The notes under the pieces: generated by a model
Database searches by the model: none
Told to the model about the DNA's origin: nothing
What the model saw: the letters and a program-made list of their open reading frames with translations, nothing else
In this document: one piece after another, positions 1-6,615 of the stretch
Numbering within the stretch: position 1 is the stretch's first letter
How the letters are laid out: the number at the start of each line of letters is the position of its first letter
Source: Pseudomonadota bacterium
Lineage (GTDB): Bacteria; Pseudomonadota; Alphaproteobacteria; Rhizobiales; Hyphomicrobiaceae
DNA: 14,730 nt
Direction of reading: 5' to 3'
NCBI GenBank assembly: GCA_003242645.1
Contig: QGVC01000048.1
Span: 1 to 14,730 of the forward strand
Made by a program: the position numbers and the translations under genes

Positions 1-254
1 GAAGTCCGAGTCGTCGCAGTCCCTGACCTGATGACCAAACGGAGCACCAAAGAGGGCGTTGGCTCTCCGCCTGGTGAGATCGACCATTTGCAGCCATACG
101 AGGAGGCCAACTCCAGCTGCAGGTCGATCCATGTCCCTGCGTTCAGGAGATGCGGCGGACCTGAGACGCAGCGGACAAACCGTGGCTCGTCGGTGATCTC
201 ATACAACAATTGATTGAGATGCGAACCGCCGAGCAAAACCGTGTTAAATTCCAC
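1..254 (-). CDS. Unrecognised protein, partial (runs off the left edge)
   Basis: A minus-strand frame stays open from a TAA at 311-309 to the left edge, giving at least 84 codons from a GTG at 254 or 101 from a TTG at 305. Neither start has a clear Shine-Dalgarno, so the start is uncertain. The translation looks protein-like: it contains LLYEITDEPRFVRC, then AGTWIDLQLELASSYGC and KWSISPGGEP, with a normal mix of hydrophobic and charged residues. I do not recognise the family and see no signal peptide or membrane segment. It lies downstream of divK on the same strand, where related genomes often have pleD, but it does not resemble PleD (no receiver or GGDEF motif in the visible part). It could be a real accessory gene or a degraded remnant. 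A second minus-strand frame is also open from an ATG at 132, but looks less protein-like. Confidence 0.35.
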   Translation of the reverse strand, partial: MEFNTVLLGGSHLNQLLYEITDEPRFVRCVSGPPHLLNAGTWIDLQLELASSYGCKWSISPGGEPTPSLVLRLVIRSGTATTRT

Positions 255-635
255 CCAGTGATATCTTGACAGAACACCAATTGCTTTGCAAGCGGAGCGA
301 ATCAAGTTTTATGAGGTTCGTCAACACTCTGCCGCCACGAGTGAAAGTGGCCTACAACTCAAGCGGGAAGCTCGACCAATCAATTCAAAGCGTGCTTGAA
401 GTCAAGATCAGTGCACAAGCCTTTCATTCGTCTGAATTTTTTGTCGCTCCCCGCGAACGTACACTGATCTCGTTCCTCCTTTGGCGAAGCCGAGGTACCT
501 CAAAATGACTGTTGCGGGATTGCGAGCAGAAAGCTCTTTGTGTGCTTGAGAGCCTGCATTGACCACCGCCCGTCTAGGCTTGCAGCGGCCCATTCAAGCT
601 TGATCTCAAGGCACATCGTGGACCGGATCACACTC
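255..635. other. Intergenic stretch with no convincing gene
   Basis: About 380 bases between the divK stop and the left-edge reading frame. Short open frames exist on both strands (plus 266-508, minus 408-593), but they lack ribosome-binding sites and family-like motifs, and their composition is unlike the neighbouring genes. No tRNA-like or rRNA-like sequence is seen. A 5-7-5 inverted repeat (TTCAA at 384-388, TTGAA at 396-400) is too short to interpret. The stretch is less GC-rich than the genes to its right, consistent with non-coding or decayed DNA. Confidence 0.5.
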
Positions 636-1085
636 TCAAGTTGAACCAGCCGGCGAGCGCGGGTCTCCGATGAATTGCCGGATGGTCTCGATGAATCCGG
701 TCACGGAAATCGGCTTTGAGATGTAGGCCTCGCATCCGCCCGCTCGAATCCGCTCCTCGTCGCCCTTCATGGCAAATGCCGTGACGGCGACGACGGGGAT
801 GTGCCGAAGCTCCTCATCGTCCTTGAGCCACTTCGTGACCTCCAGCCCGGAAACTTCCGGAAGCTGGATGTCCATGACGATCAAGTCGGGCCGATGCTGC
901 CGAGCCAGCTGCAACGCCTCCATGCCGTGGCGTGTTTGCAGTGTTGCATAGCCATAGGCGTCGAGCAGATCGTGAAAGAGCTTCATGTTGAGCTCGTTGT
1001 CCTCGACGATGAGGACGAGCTTAGACGAACGGTGCGCAAGCGGTCGCAGGCCGTTGAACCCCCCGCTTCCTTCCTGATAGTTCAT
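636..1085 (-). CDS. divK: Single-domain response regulator DivK
   Basis: A lone CheY-like receiver of 149 residues with no output domain. In Caulobacter and its relatives DivK is phosphorylated by DivJ and dephosphorylated by PleC, and it controls the CckA-CtrA cell-cycle pathway from the cell poles. The acidic pocket is VEDNE (E28, D29), the phosphoacceptor is D72 in MDIQLP, the switch threonine is T102 in VTAFA, and the conserved lysine is K124 in KPIS. The stretches [20 protein letters not shown] and [10 protein letters not shown] are near-identical to Caulobacter DivK as I remember it. The family is usually about 120-125 residues; this one has about 20 extra at the N-terminus ([20 protein letters not shown]). 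No ATG, GTG or TTG lies in frame between the first ATG and the receiver, so the extension appears real unless a rare start is used. It is transcribed away from the DUF3572 gene. Confidence 0.95.
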   Translation of the reverse strand: MNYQEGSGGFNGLRPLAHRSSKLVLIVEDNELNMKLFHDLLDAYGYATLQTRHGMEALQLARQHRPDLIVMDIQLPEVSGLEVTKWLKDDEELRHIPVVAVTAFAMKGDEERIRAGGCEAYISKPISVTGFIETIRQFIGDPRSPAGST

Positions 1086-1171
1086 GGTCTTGGCCAGCCT
1101 GCTCCCAACCTAGCCTACTTGTTGCATCGATTCGGCGGACCTGCAGTGGGCACAATGTGTGCCGGAAGCAG

Positions 1172-1187
1172 GTAACCAACAGTTTAA
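1172..1187 (-). promoter_or_regulatory. Possible CtrA-like site upstream of divK
   Basis: Read toward divK, the divergent spacer contains TTAA, seven bases (ACTGTTG), then GTTAC. The CtrA consensus is TTAA-N7-TTAA(C), so the first half is exact and the second is imperfect. CtrA regulation of divK is known in Caulobacter. The site lies about 90 bases upstream of the divK start. The assignment rests on one good half-site only. Confidence 0.2.
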
Positions 1188-1231
1188 GGTGTAGAGGCAC
1201 GAGCTGCCGCCATGAATCAGGATCGACCGAT

Positions 1232-1525
1232 ATGCAGCCCCGGCGGCCGAAGGTAACGGTGGAAGAGGCCGAGATCATCGCTTTGAAGGCCCTGACATTT
1301 CTGGCCTCCGATGAATCGAGGCTTCGCCGGTTCCTGGATCTGACGGGATTGTCGGCTGCCGAGCTGAAGGCGACGGCGAGCGAGGCCAGCACGCTCTCCG
1401 CGGTGCTCGATCATCTGGCACGCGACGAATCCTTGCTCCTGGTGTTCGCAGCCGAAGCCTCCATTGAGCCCGAGAAGGTCGGCCCTGCGCTGGACGCGCT
1501 ATCCTCTATGGCGGAGAGGTCGTGA
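1232..1525 (+). CDS. DUF3572 family protein
   Basis: A 97-residue, mostly helical protein of the DUF3572 family, which is common beside divK in Rhizobiales; its function is unknown. The core reads EEAEIIALKALTFLASDE, then RFLDLTGLSAAELK, and ends in a helix before SSMAERS. There is no signal peptide, so it should be cytoplasmic. The ATG at 1232 was chosen because AGGA lies nine bases upstream and homology begins there; the frame extends back to an ATG at 1157, but those residues (rich in Cys and Arg) look non-coding. Its TGA shares one base with the ATG of the next gene, so the two are probably translationally coupled. Confidence 0.85.
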   Translation: MQPRRPKVTVEEAEIIALKALTFLASDESRLRRFLDLTGLSAAELKATASEASTLSAVLDHLARDESLLLVFAAEASIEPEKVGPALDALSSMAERS

Positions 1526-2475
1526 TGGCCAAAGAGAACCCATCGATGCGGATCGGCATCGATCTCGGAGGGACCAAGATTGCAGCCCTCGCTCTATTGC
1601 CCGATGGCCGGACGAGCGAGGAGCTTCGTGTTCCAACGCCGCGCAATGATTACGACGCAACGCTGGAGGCCATCCGCCAACTCGTTCTCCAGCTTGAATC
1701 CGATGCGGGCATGCGTGGAACGGTCGGTGTCGGCATGCCAGGCTCCATCTCGCCCGCAACCGGGCGGGTGCAAAACTCCAACTCCGTATGGCTGAACGGC
1801 CAGCCCTTCGATCGCGACCTCTCGCGTCGCCTTGAGCGGCCCGTCCGCACGGCCAATGACGCCAACTGTTTCGCCCTTTCGGAAGCAACGGATGGCGCCG
1901 CCGCAGGGGCCCGCTCGGTCTTCGGCGTCATTCTGGGCACAGGCTGTGGTGGAGGCATCGTCATCAATGGCGAGATCGTTAATGGTCCGCGCGGCATAGG
2001 CGGCGAGTGGGGACATAACCCCCTGCCCTGGCCCGAGCCTGACGAGTATCCCGGGAGGCGCTGCTGGTGTGGCCACATGAACTGCATCGAAAGATGGGTC
2101 AGTGGCCCCGCACTGGAATCCGATTACGCGGAAGCCACCGGCGAGCGGATTCTGGCCACCGAGGTCGGAGAGCGCGCGGCCGCGGGCGACGAAGCCGCTC
2201 AGAAGGTCCTCGCGCGGCACGCCTCGCGATTGGCGCGAGGGCTCGCACATGTCGTCAACATTATCGATCCCGAGGTGATTGTTTTGGGCGGCGCGCTTTC
2301 CCGGCTCAAGCACCTCTATGAAGTGCTCCCCGAGCTGATGAAGCCGTACATCATCTCGGACGCTCCCAACGTGGACATTCGTCCGCCGGTATGGGGCGAC
2401 GCAAGCGGGGTCCGGGGCGCCGCTTGGCTGTGGGGTCGGGTTGAAGCTGATCGATCCTTCGGAGCTACCGATTAA
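1525..2475 (+). CDS. mak: ROK-family sugar kinase, Mak/fructokinase-like
   Basis: A 316-residue ROK kinase that phosphorylates a free hexose with ATP in the cytoplasm. The phosphate-binding loop IDLGGTKIA starts at residue 12, the catalytic aspartate is D112 in NDANC, and the second glycine loop is GTGCGGG at 138-144. The ROK zinc site is complete: H164 in GEWGHNPLPW, then C180, C182 and C187 in CWCGHMNC. The motifs PGSISPATG, NSVWLNGQPFDRDLS and SGVRGAAWLW closely match E. coli Mak (YajF), which phosphorylates fructose and mannose. The name rests on that resemblance; glucose or N-acetylhexosamine kinase activity is possible. The start ATG overlaps the DUF3572 stop and has GGAGAGG upstream within that gene; a GTG one codon earlier and an ATG at 1546 are alternatives. 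The stop codon abuts that of convergent eipB. Confidence 0.85.
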   Translation: MAKENPSMRIGIDLGGTKIAALALLPDGRTSEELRVPTPRNDYDATLEAIRQLVLQLESDAGMRGTVGVGMPGSISPATGRVQNSNSVWLNGQPFDRDLSRRLERPVRTANDANCFALSEATDGAAAGARSVFGVILGTGCGGGIVINGEIVNGPRGIGGEWGHNPLPWPEPDEYPGRRCWCGHMNCIERWVSGPALESDYAEATGERILATEVGERAAAGDEAAQKVLARHASRLARGLAHVVNIIDPEVIVLGGALSRLKHLYEVLPELMKPYIISDAPNVDIRPPVWGDASGVRGAAWLWGRVEADRSFGATD

Positions 2476-3339
2476 CTATTGCTGCTTTCGGCTCGATGGA
2501 CACGGAGTCGGCTCGAGCATCTCGAGCTTCCGCAGCTCTCCGCGTATGGAAAAGCTTCCGTAATCGATAAGCAGACGCCGAGAAACACCGTTCTCGAAAT
2601 AGATGAACGATATTTCGTAAACCGGAACCGCGTCCTCCAGCTCCGTGCCCTTCTCGTAATAGCCCAAAGCAATAGGCCAGGAGGCCAAGCTGTTCAGAAC
2701 CTCCCCATTCGGCACAGGCGGAAGCTGCGAATTGTAGCCGGGCTCTTGCCGAGCACCGATGTAAGCGCTCGTCACATAAGTCTTTTCACCCTTTTCCGAC
2801 GCATCGAAAAGGTCGGTCACGAGGACCGATTGGCCACTGCGCGCCATTTGCAGCAGCTTGCTCGAATGCTGAATGGGAAACATCGTGTCGACGGGAAGCT
2901 TGATCACACGCTTCCTCGGCTGCGTCAGCTCTACCCTGATCTCGCCAGGATTTTGCCGACGAACGGCTTCGCCGACCGTCTGCTCGACACGCGTCTGGTC
3001 CCGGTATTGGCTGTTCTCGAACCGGAAACGGGTGCCCAAGGCATCCTCCCAGCTCGACGTCCGCATATCCGTGACGCTGGTTTCGCCCTCCTGGTTCGTG
3101 GTCCGCGTGACGAAACGCATTTTTTGCGTGTAGCCGACACAGGCCGAGCCCGTCAGCTCGTAAACCATCCGGCCGGTGAGCTCTGAAATGCCCGCTCCGG
3201 GTCGTGCATCTATTAGGGATATGTCGTATACGGCCCGATGAGGCGCGAGGCCTCGGGTTTCCGCGATTGCGGCTGATGGAAGGTAGGCGCACAAAAGCCC
3301 AGCAAGCCCGGCAACCACCCATCTCGATACCATTTCCAT
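2476..3339 (-). CDS. eipB: Periplasmic cell-envelope integrity protein EipB (DUF1849)
   Basis: A 287-residue exported protein of the DUF1849/EipB family, which in Brucella is a periplasmic beta-spiral protein needed for envelope integrity. The first 26 residues form a Sec signal peptide (WVVAGLAGLLC, cleavage likely after AIA). The mature part begins GLAPHRAVYDISL, typical of the family. Two cysteines remain in the mature protein, C67 (GSACVGY) and C280 (TPCPSS). They match the pair that forms the disulfide in Brucella EipB, at nearly the same positions (recalled as Cys69 and Cys278). The frame is open much further upstream, antisense to the next gene, but the real start is the ATG at 3339: GAGAGGGG lies just before it and the signal peptide begins there. 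A second ATG at 3333 is possible. It converges with the ROK kinase with no spacer, so there is no room for a terminator between them. Confidence 0.9.
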   Translation of the reverse strand: MEMVSRWVVAGLAGLLCAYLPSAAIAETRGLAPHRAVYDISLIDARPGAGISELTGRMVYELTGSACVGYTQKMRFVTRTTNQEGETSVTDMRTSSWEDALGTRFRFENSQYRDQTRVEQTVGEAVRRQNPGEIRVELTQPRKRVIKLPVDTMFPIQHSSKLLQMARSGQSVLVTDLFDASEKGEKTYVTSAYIGARQEPGYNSQLPPVPNGEVLNSLASWPIALGYYEKGTELEDAVPVYEISFIYFENGVSRRLLIDYGSFSIRGELRKLEMLEPTPCPSSRKQQ

Positions 3340-3477
3340 CAAGCCCCTCTCGCGAGCGTGAGCTACAGTTAGCGCTTTGCCGAAAAGCCTAGAACGGTGC
3401 CTGCGACTTGCAAAGTCAGCTCTCATACGTCTACCAAATTGTGGTTTCTCGCTATCTAAACACTCTTGGGCGCGACG

Positions 3478-4275
3478 ATGTTCAACGAGGGGTGCACGCG
3501 TCTTGATCCGGAGTTCGTGCGCCCCATAGCGCATCGCGGCCTGCACGACATCTCCTTGGGACGGATTGAGAATTCCGCGCCGGCCTTTGAGGCTGCCATT
3601 GCGGCGGGCTTTGGTATCGAATGCGATCTCCGCCCCGCGAGCGACGGAACACCGTTCGTGTTTCACGATCGGACGCTCGACCGGCTCGTGGAAGCTTCGG
3701 GTCCGATCGCCGCCTACAGCCCGTCCCAGCTGTCTGCATTGCGCTATCGCAACCAGAACACGCCGCTGCTCCGCTTCGCGGACCTCCTCGATCTGGTCGC
3801 CGGCAAGGTACCGCTGCTCGTCGAGATCAAGAGCGACTGGGATGCGCCGGATTCGCAATTTCTCGCGGCGGTGGCAGATCTCTCGCTCGGCTACAGGGGG
3901 CCACTTGCCCTGATGTCGTTCGATCCCGCAGTCATGGCCGCGATGCGTAATCTTGCGCCAGGGCTGCCGCGCGGCATCGTCTCCGGTTCCTACGAGGGGC
4001 CGGAGTGGTGGTCGGAGGCTATTGATTCCGAACGAGCCTTTCGCCTCCGCCACTGTCTGGAGGCCGGACCGGCACAACCAAGCTTCATCGCTTACCATGT
4101 TGACGATCTGCCCACGCCTGTGACGCGCTTCGCCCGTGAAGTCATACGATTACCTGTCTTTGCCTGGACGGTGCGCACGGAGGCGCAACTCCGCCATGCT
4201 GCAGCGTGGGCGGATGCCCCCATCTTCGAAGGATGCGATCCTCATTCCTGCGTCACCGGCGGGTGCTCGTCTTGA
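3478..4275 (+). CDS. Glycerophosphodiester phosphodiesterase (GDPD family)
   Basis: A 265-residue GDPD-fold enzyme that should hydrolyse glycerophosphodiesters to glycerol-3-phosphate and an alcohol, with a divalent metal. The signature residues are present: HRG at 19-21, E31-N32, the metal ligands E48 and D50 (IECDLRPASDG), H63 in FHD, and E116 and K118 in VEIKSDW. There is no signal peptide, so it is probably cytoplasmic and UgpQ-like rather than periplasmic GlpQ. The ATG at 3478 is the likely start; a TTG at 3466 adds four residues. Neither has a good Shine-Dalgarno. It is divergent from eipB across 138 bases and precedes the riboswitch and gdx on the same strand. Confidence 0.92.
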   Translation: MFNEGCTRLDPEFVRPIAHRGLHDISLGRIENSAPAFEAAIAAGFGIECDLRPASDGTPFVFHDRTLDRLVEASGPIAAYSPSQLSALRYRNQNTPLLRFADLLDLVAGKVPLLVEIKSDWDAPDSQFLAAVADLSLGYRGPLALMSFDPAVMAAMRNLAPGLPRGIVSGSYEGPEWWSEAIDSERAFRLRHCLEAGPAQPSFIAYHVDDLPTPVTRFAREVIRLPVFAWTVRTEAQLRHAAAWADAPIFEGCDPHSCVTGGCSS

Positions 4276-4278
4276 CCC

Positions 4279-4300
4279 CTTGAACTGACCGGCTAAGTCA
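4279..4300 (+). repeat. Left copy of a direct repeat flanking the riboswitch-gdx unit
   Basis: The copy reads CTTGAACTGA, six bases, then AAGTCA. It starts three bases after the GDPD stop codon. The right copy at 4695-4715 has the same 10-mer and 6-mer with five bases between. Together they bracket the riboswitch and gdx. Confidence 0.5.
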
Positions 4301-4315
4301 ATGTGCCACTGGCCC

Positions 4316-4362
4316 GTGGGGACGACTTCACAGCAAGAGGGCCAATGCAGGGACGGCCCTGC
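4316..4362 (+). promoter_or_regulatory. Guanidine-II (mini-ykkC) riboswitch
   Basis: Two short hairpins precede gdx, each closed by an ACGR tetraloop, the defining feature of the mini-ykkC class. Hairpin 1 is GTGGGG (4316-4321), loop ACGA (4322-4325), CTTCAC (4326-4331), six pairs including two G-U. Hairpin 2 is GCAGGG (4347-4352), loop ACGG (4353-4356), CCCTGC (4357-4362), six perfect pairs. The linker is 15 bases. Hairpin 2 ends five bases before the GAGAGGA ribosome-binding site (4368-4374) of gdx. In this class guanidinium binds both loops, which kiss, and frees the ribosome-binding site. The downstream gene is the expected guanidinium exporter. The call comes from reading the pairing, not from a covariance-model search. 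Confidence 0.87.
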
Positions 4363-4378
4363 GATCTGAGAGGATTTC

Positions 4379-4699
4379 ATGGCTTGGGTGGTGCTATTCG
4401 TCGCCGCTTTGCTGGAAGTCGCGTGGGCTATTGGTTTGAAGTACACGCAAGGGTTCACACGATTATGGCCGTCTGTCATCACATTGGCGGCCATGGTAGC
4501 AAGCATGTATCTGCTGGCGCTCGCAGCTCGAACACTCCCCATTGGGACGGCCTATGCCGTATGGGTCGGGATCGGCGCGACTGGAACGGCTATCTTGGGA
4601 ATTCTGCTTTTCGATGAATCGGCCGATCCCGCCAGACTTGTCTGCCTCGGGCTGATCATCGCGGGCGTGCTCGGTCTACGGCTACTCGACAGCACTTGA
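4379..4699 (+). CDS. gdx: SMR-family guanidinium exporter Gdx (SugE)
   Basis: A 106-residue small multidrug resistance protein with four predicted membrane helices (about residues 2-19, 30-48, 56-76 and 85-103). It works as an antiparallel dimer that exchanges a guanidinium ion for protons across the inner membrane. The essential membrane glutamate is E13 in [13 protein letters not shown]. The helix-3 motif [16 protein letters not shown] is of the Gdx/SugE type rather than the polyaromatic-exporting EmrE type. The start is fixed by GAGAGGA four bases before the ATG. A guanidine-II riboswitch sits directly upstream, which supports guanidinium as the substrate. Near-identical direct repeats lie on both sides of the unit. 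Confidence 0.94.
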   Translation: MAWVVLFVAALLEVAWAIGLKYTQGFTRLWPSVITLAAMVASMYLLALAARTLPIGTAYAVWVGIGATGTAILGILLFDESADPARLVCLGLIIAGVLGLRLLDST

Positions 4700-4715
4700 A
4701 CTGAGCCCCAAGTCA
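4695..4715 (+). repeat. Right copy of a direct repeat flanking the riboswitch-gdx unit
   Basis: The copy reads CTTGAACTGA, five bases, then AAGTCA, matching the copy at 4279-4300. It includes the gdx stop codon (TGA at 4697-4699), so the repeat marks the 3' end of the unit closely. Confidence 0.5.
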
Positions 4716-4726
4716 GTAGCTGCGCA

Positions 4727-4770
4727 TCGAACTCGTAGCACAACCTGATATGCTATCGGCTAGAGCCGAT
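4727..4770 (+). promoter_or_regulatory. Possible promoter and leader hairpin for the acyltransferase gene
   Basis: TATGCT at 4749-4754 is a fair -10 box; TCGAAC at 4727-4732, 16 bases upstream, is a weak -35. Immediately after the -10 lies a perfect hairpin, ATCGGC (4755-4760), loop TAGA, GCCGAT (4765-4770). It is followed at once by the GGAG (4773-4776) that serves the ATG at 4782. The hairpin has no T run, so it is not a terminator; it could affect ribosome access or be an operator. Confidence 0.25.
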
Positions 4771-4781
4771 CCGGAGTGACG

Positions 4782-5972
4782 ATGACATCTACTGGCACCG
4801 CAATTGTTCGCATCGCTACCTCCATGGCCGAAATCGACGCGGCCCAGTGGGATGCGTGCGCCAATCCGGATCCCGCGAGATTCAATCCGTTCGTTACCCA
4901 TGCCTTCCTGAATGCACTGGAGCAGGCCGGCACCGTGAACCGGAGGACGGGCTGGCTACCCCAGCACCTTGTTTTGGAGGGGCCGGACGGAAAAATTGCC
5001 GGCGCTATGCCGTGCTATCTGAAGGGCCACAGCCGGGGCGAGTATGTTTTCGACTGGGCTTGGGCAGACGCCTACGAGCGCGCCGGCGGCACCTATTATC
5101 CGAAGCTCTTATGCGCGGTCCCGTTCACCCCGGTTCCAGGGCCACGACTGCTGGTTCGGCCTGGCCCCGAGCAACATAACGTTGAACGTACGCTTGCCGC
5201 TGCCGCGATCACGTTGGCCAAGAAGCTCGGCGTGTCCTCACTTCACATCAACTTTCTCACTGAGGGTGAATGGCAGCGCCTGCCGGAGCTAGGCTTCCTG
5301 CAGCGCACGGATCAGCAGTTCCATTGGCATAACCAAGGCTACAGCTCGTTCGACGATTTCCTCGCGAGCCTCGCCTCGCGGAAACGCAAGGCCGTGCGCA
5401 GAGAGCGCGCGCAGGCCCTCGCCCCCGGCATCACAATCGAGCATGTGACGGGAGCCGACATCCGCGAAGAGCATTGGGACGCTTTCTTCGACTTCTACAT
5501 GGATACCGGCTCCCGCAAGTGGGGCCGGCCCTACCTCAACCGGCGGTTCTTTTCACTGCTCGGCGAGGTCATGGCGGACAGATGTCTGCTCGTCATGGCT
5601 AAGCGGCAAGGCCGCTACATCGCCGGAGCTCTGAACCTGATCGGCGGTGATTGCCTTTATGGCCGCTACTGGGGCGCCATCGAGCACCATCCGTGTCTTC
5701 ACTTCGAGGTCTGCTACTACCAGGCTATCGAGTACGCGATCGCCAACAAGCTGCCGCGCGTCGAGGCCGGGGCTCAGGGCGAACACAAGCTCGCCCGCGG
5801 GTATATGCCGGTGCCGACGTATTCCCTACACTGGATCGCCGATCCGAACTTCCGCCGCGCCGTTGCCCGCTATCTTGAGGAGGAGCGCCGGGAGGTGGCA
5901 GAGCACAGAGATATTCTGGCGACTTACGGACCCTACCGGAAAGTCGCGCCCGAGGCCGAGGAAGCGTGTTGA
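4782..5972 (+). CDS. FemAB-like / COG3146 acyltransferase
   Basis: A 396-residue protein of the COG3146 family (PF04339, FemAB-like, formerly DUF482), built on tandem GNAT-type folds. Members are predicted N-acyl or aminoacyl transferases, possibly linked to peptidoglycan, but no substrate is established. Family features visible are the early NPFVTHAFLNALE, the GEYVFDWAWADAYERAGG-like segment, YYPKLLCAVPFTPV, the basic stretch SRKRKAVRRERAQA and the C-terminal EAGAQGEHKLARGY followed by HWIADPNF. There is no signal peptide. The ATG at 4782 is preferred over a GTG at 4776 because GGAG lies five bases before the ATG. It is followed 35 bases later by the HIT gene, and the two are probably an operon. 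Confidence 0.9.
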   Translation: MTSTGTAIVRIATSMAEIDAAQWDACANPDPARFNPFVTHAFLNALEQAGTVNRRTGWLPQHLVLEGPDGKIAGAMPCYLKGHSRGEYVFDWAWADAYERAGGTYYPKLLCAVPFTPVPGPRLLVRPGPEQHNVERTLAAAAITLAKKLGVSSLHINFLTEGEWQRLPELGFLQRTDQQFHWHNQGYSSFDDFLASLASRKRKAVRRERAQALAPGITIEHVTGADIREEHWDAFFDFYMDTGSRKWGRPYLNRRFFSLLGEVMADRCLLVMAKRQGRYIAGALNLIGGDCLYGRYWGAIEHHPCLHFEVCYYQAIEYAIANKLPRVEAGAQGEHKLARGYMPVPTYSLHWIADPNFRRAVARYLEEERREVAEHRDILATYGPYRKVAPEAEEAC

Positions 5973-6007
5973 GGTTTACTGGCGTCCACAGCTGAAAGGA
6001 CTGGTTG

Positions 6008-6430
6008 ATGACCTACGACAACAACAACGTTTTCGCCAAGATTCTCCGGGGTGAGCTGCCAGCCCACAAGGTCTACGAAGACGAGCATACGCTTGCCTTC
6101 ATGGACATCATGCCGCGGACCAAGGGCCATACGCTTGTGATCCCGAAGACGCCGGCACGCAACATCCTCGACGCCACGCCGGAGCAGCTCGCCGCTTGCA
6201 TGGCCACTGTACAGCGCGTCGCTCGCGCCGTGATGAAGGCCTTCGATGCGCCGGGGGTGACAATCCAACAGTTCAATGAATCAGCTGGCGGACAGGTCGT
6301 TTTTCACCTCCATTTTCACGTGCTGCCGCGCTGGGAGGGCGTTCCGCTTGCGCCGCATACGGGGAAGATGGAGGACAGTGAGGTACTTGCCGCCAACGCG
6401 GAGAAGATCCGGCAGGCGCTTGCCTCGTAG
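6008..6430 (+). CDS. HIT-family nucleotide-binding protein
   Basis: A 140-residue histidine-triad protein, a small cytoplasmic nucleotide hydrolase or transferase of the Hint/HinT type. The N-terminal part has FAKILRGELPAHKVYED and the substrate-binding GHTLVIPK. The triad is H100-x-H102-x-H104 in VFHLHFHVLPR, with H102 the predicted nucleophile. The preceding NESAGGQ is the usual phosphate-binding segment. AAAGGA lies seven bases before the ATG at 6008; a TTG one codon earlier is less likely. It follows the acyltransferase gene by 35 bases and ends before a strong hairpin. Confidence 0.95.
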   Translation: MTYDNNNVFAKILRGELPAHKVYEDEHTLAFMDIMPRTKGHTLVIPKTPARNILDATPEQLAACMATVQRVARAVMKAFDAPGVTIQQFNESAGGQVVFHLHFHVLPRWEGVPLAPHTGKMEDSEVLAANAEKIRQALAS

Positions 6431-6469
6431 GCGCCCCCTTCCTCGACACGCGCAAAGCGAATGGGAATG

Positions 6470-6502
6470 GCACCGTCTGCGAACCGTTGCAGCAGACGGT
6501 GC
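6470..6502 (+). terminator. Strong hairpin after the HIT gene, terminator-like
   Basis: A perfect 11-base-pair inverted repeat, GCACCGTCTGC (6470-6480) and GCAGACGGTGC (6492-6502), encloses an 11-base loop. It is followed only by GTTT, so it is an imperfect intrinsic terminator. The 10-mer GCGCAAAGCG lies on each side (6450-6459 and 6509-6518). It sits 40 bases after the HIT stop, a sensible place for transcription to end. It could also be a repeat element or mRNA-stabilising structure. Confidence 0.45.
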
Positions 6503-6615
6503 GTTTCGGCGCAAAGCGGTTGGCGCAAGCCCGGCCGGGGCCGAGCCATTAGCATTTAGCCTGCCCTGGCCGTTAACACGCGCCCATTGCCGCGGGCCCA
6601 CAAAAGGAGGCGAGG

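Noticed and set aside
266..593. Small open frames on both strands between the left edge and divK
   Set aside because: No ribosome-binding site, no family-like motif, and composition unlike the neighbouring genes.
2479..3186. Plus-strand open frame of about 235 codons opposite eipB
   Set aside because: Antisense shadow of a confirmed gene in high-GC DNA, with no motif or ribosome-binding site.
3405..3417. GACTT-GCA-AAGTC inverted repeat between eipB and the phosphodiesterase gene
   Set aside because: Only five pairs and no convincing promoter next to it; such repeats are expected by chance in this length.
3340..4098. Long minus-strand open frame continuing upstream of eipB, opposite the phosphodiesterase gene
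   Set aside because: It is antisense to a clear GDPD enzyme, its residues look non-protein-like, and the eipB signal peptide and ribosome-binding site fix the start at 3339.
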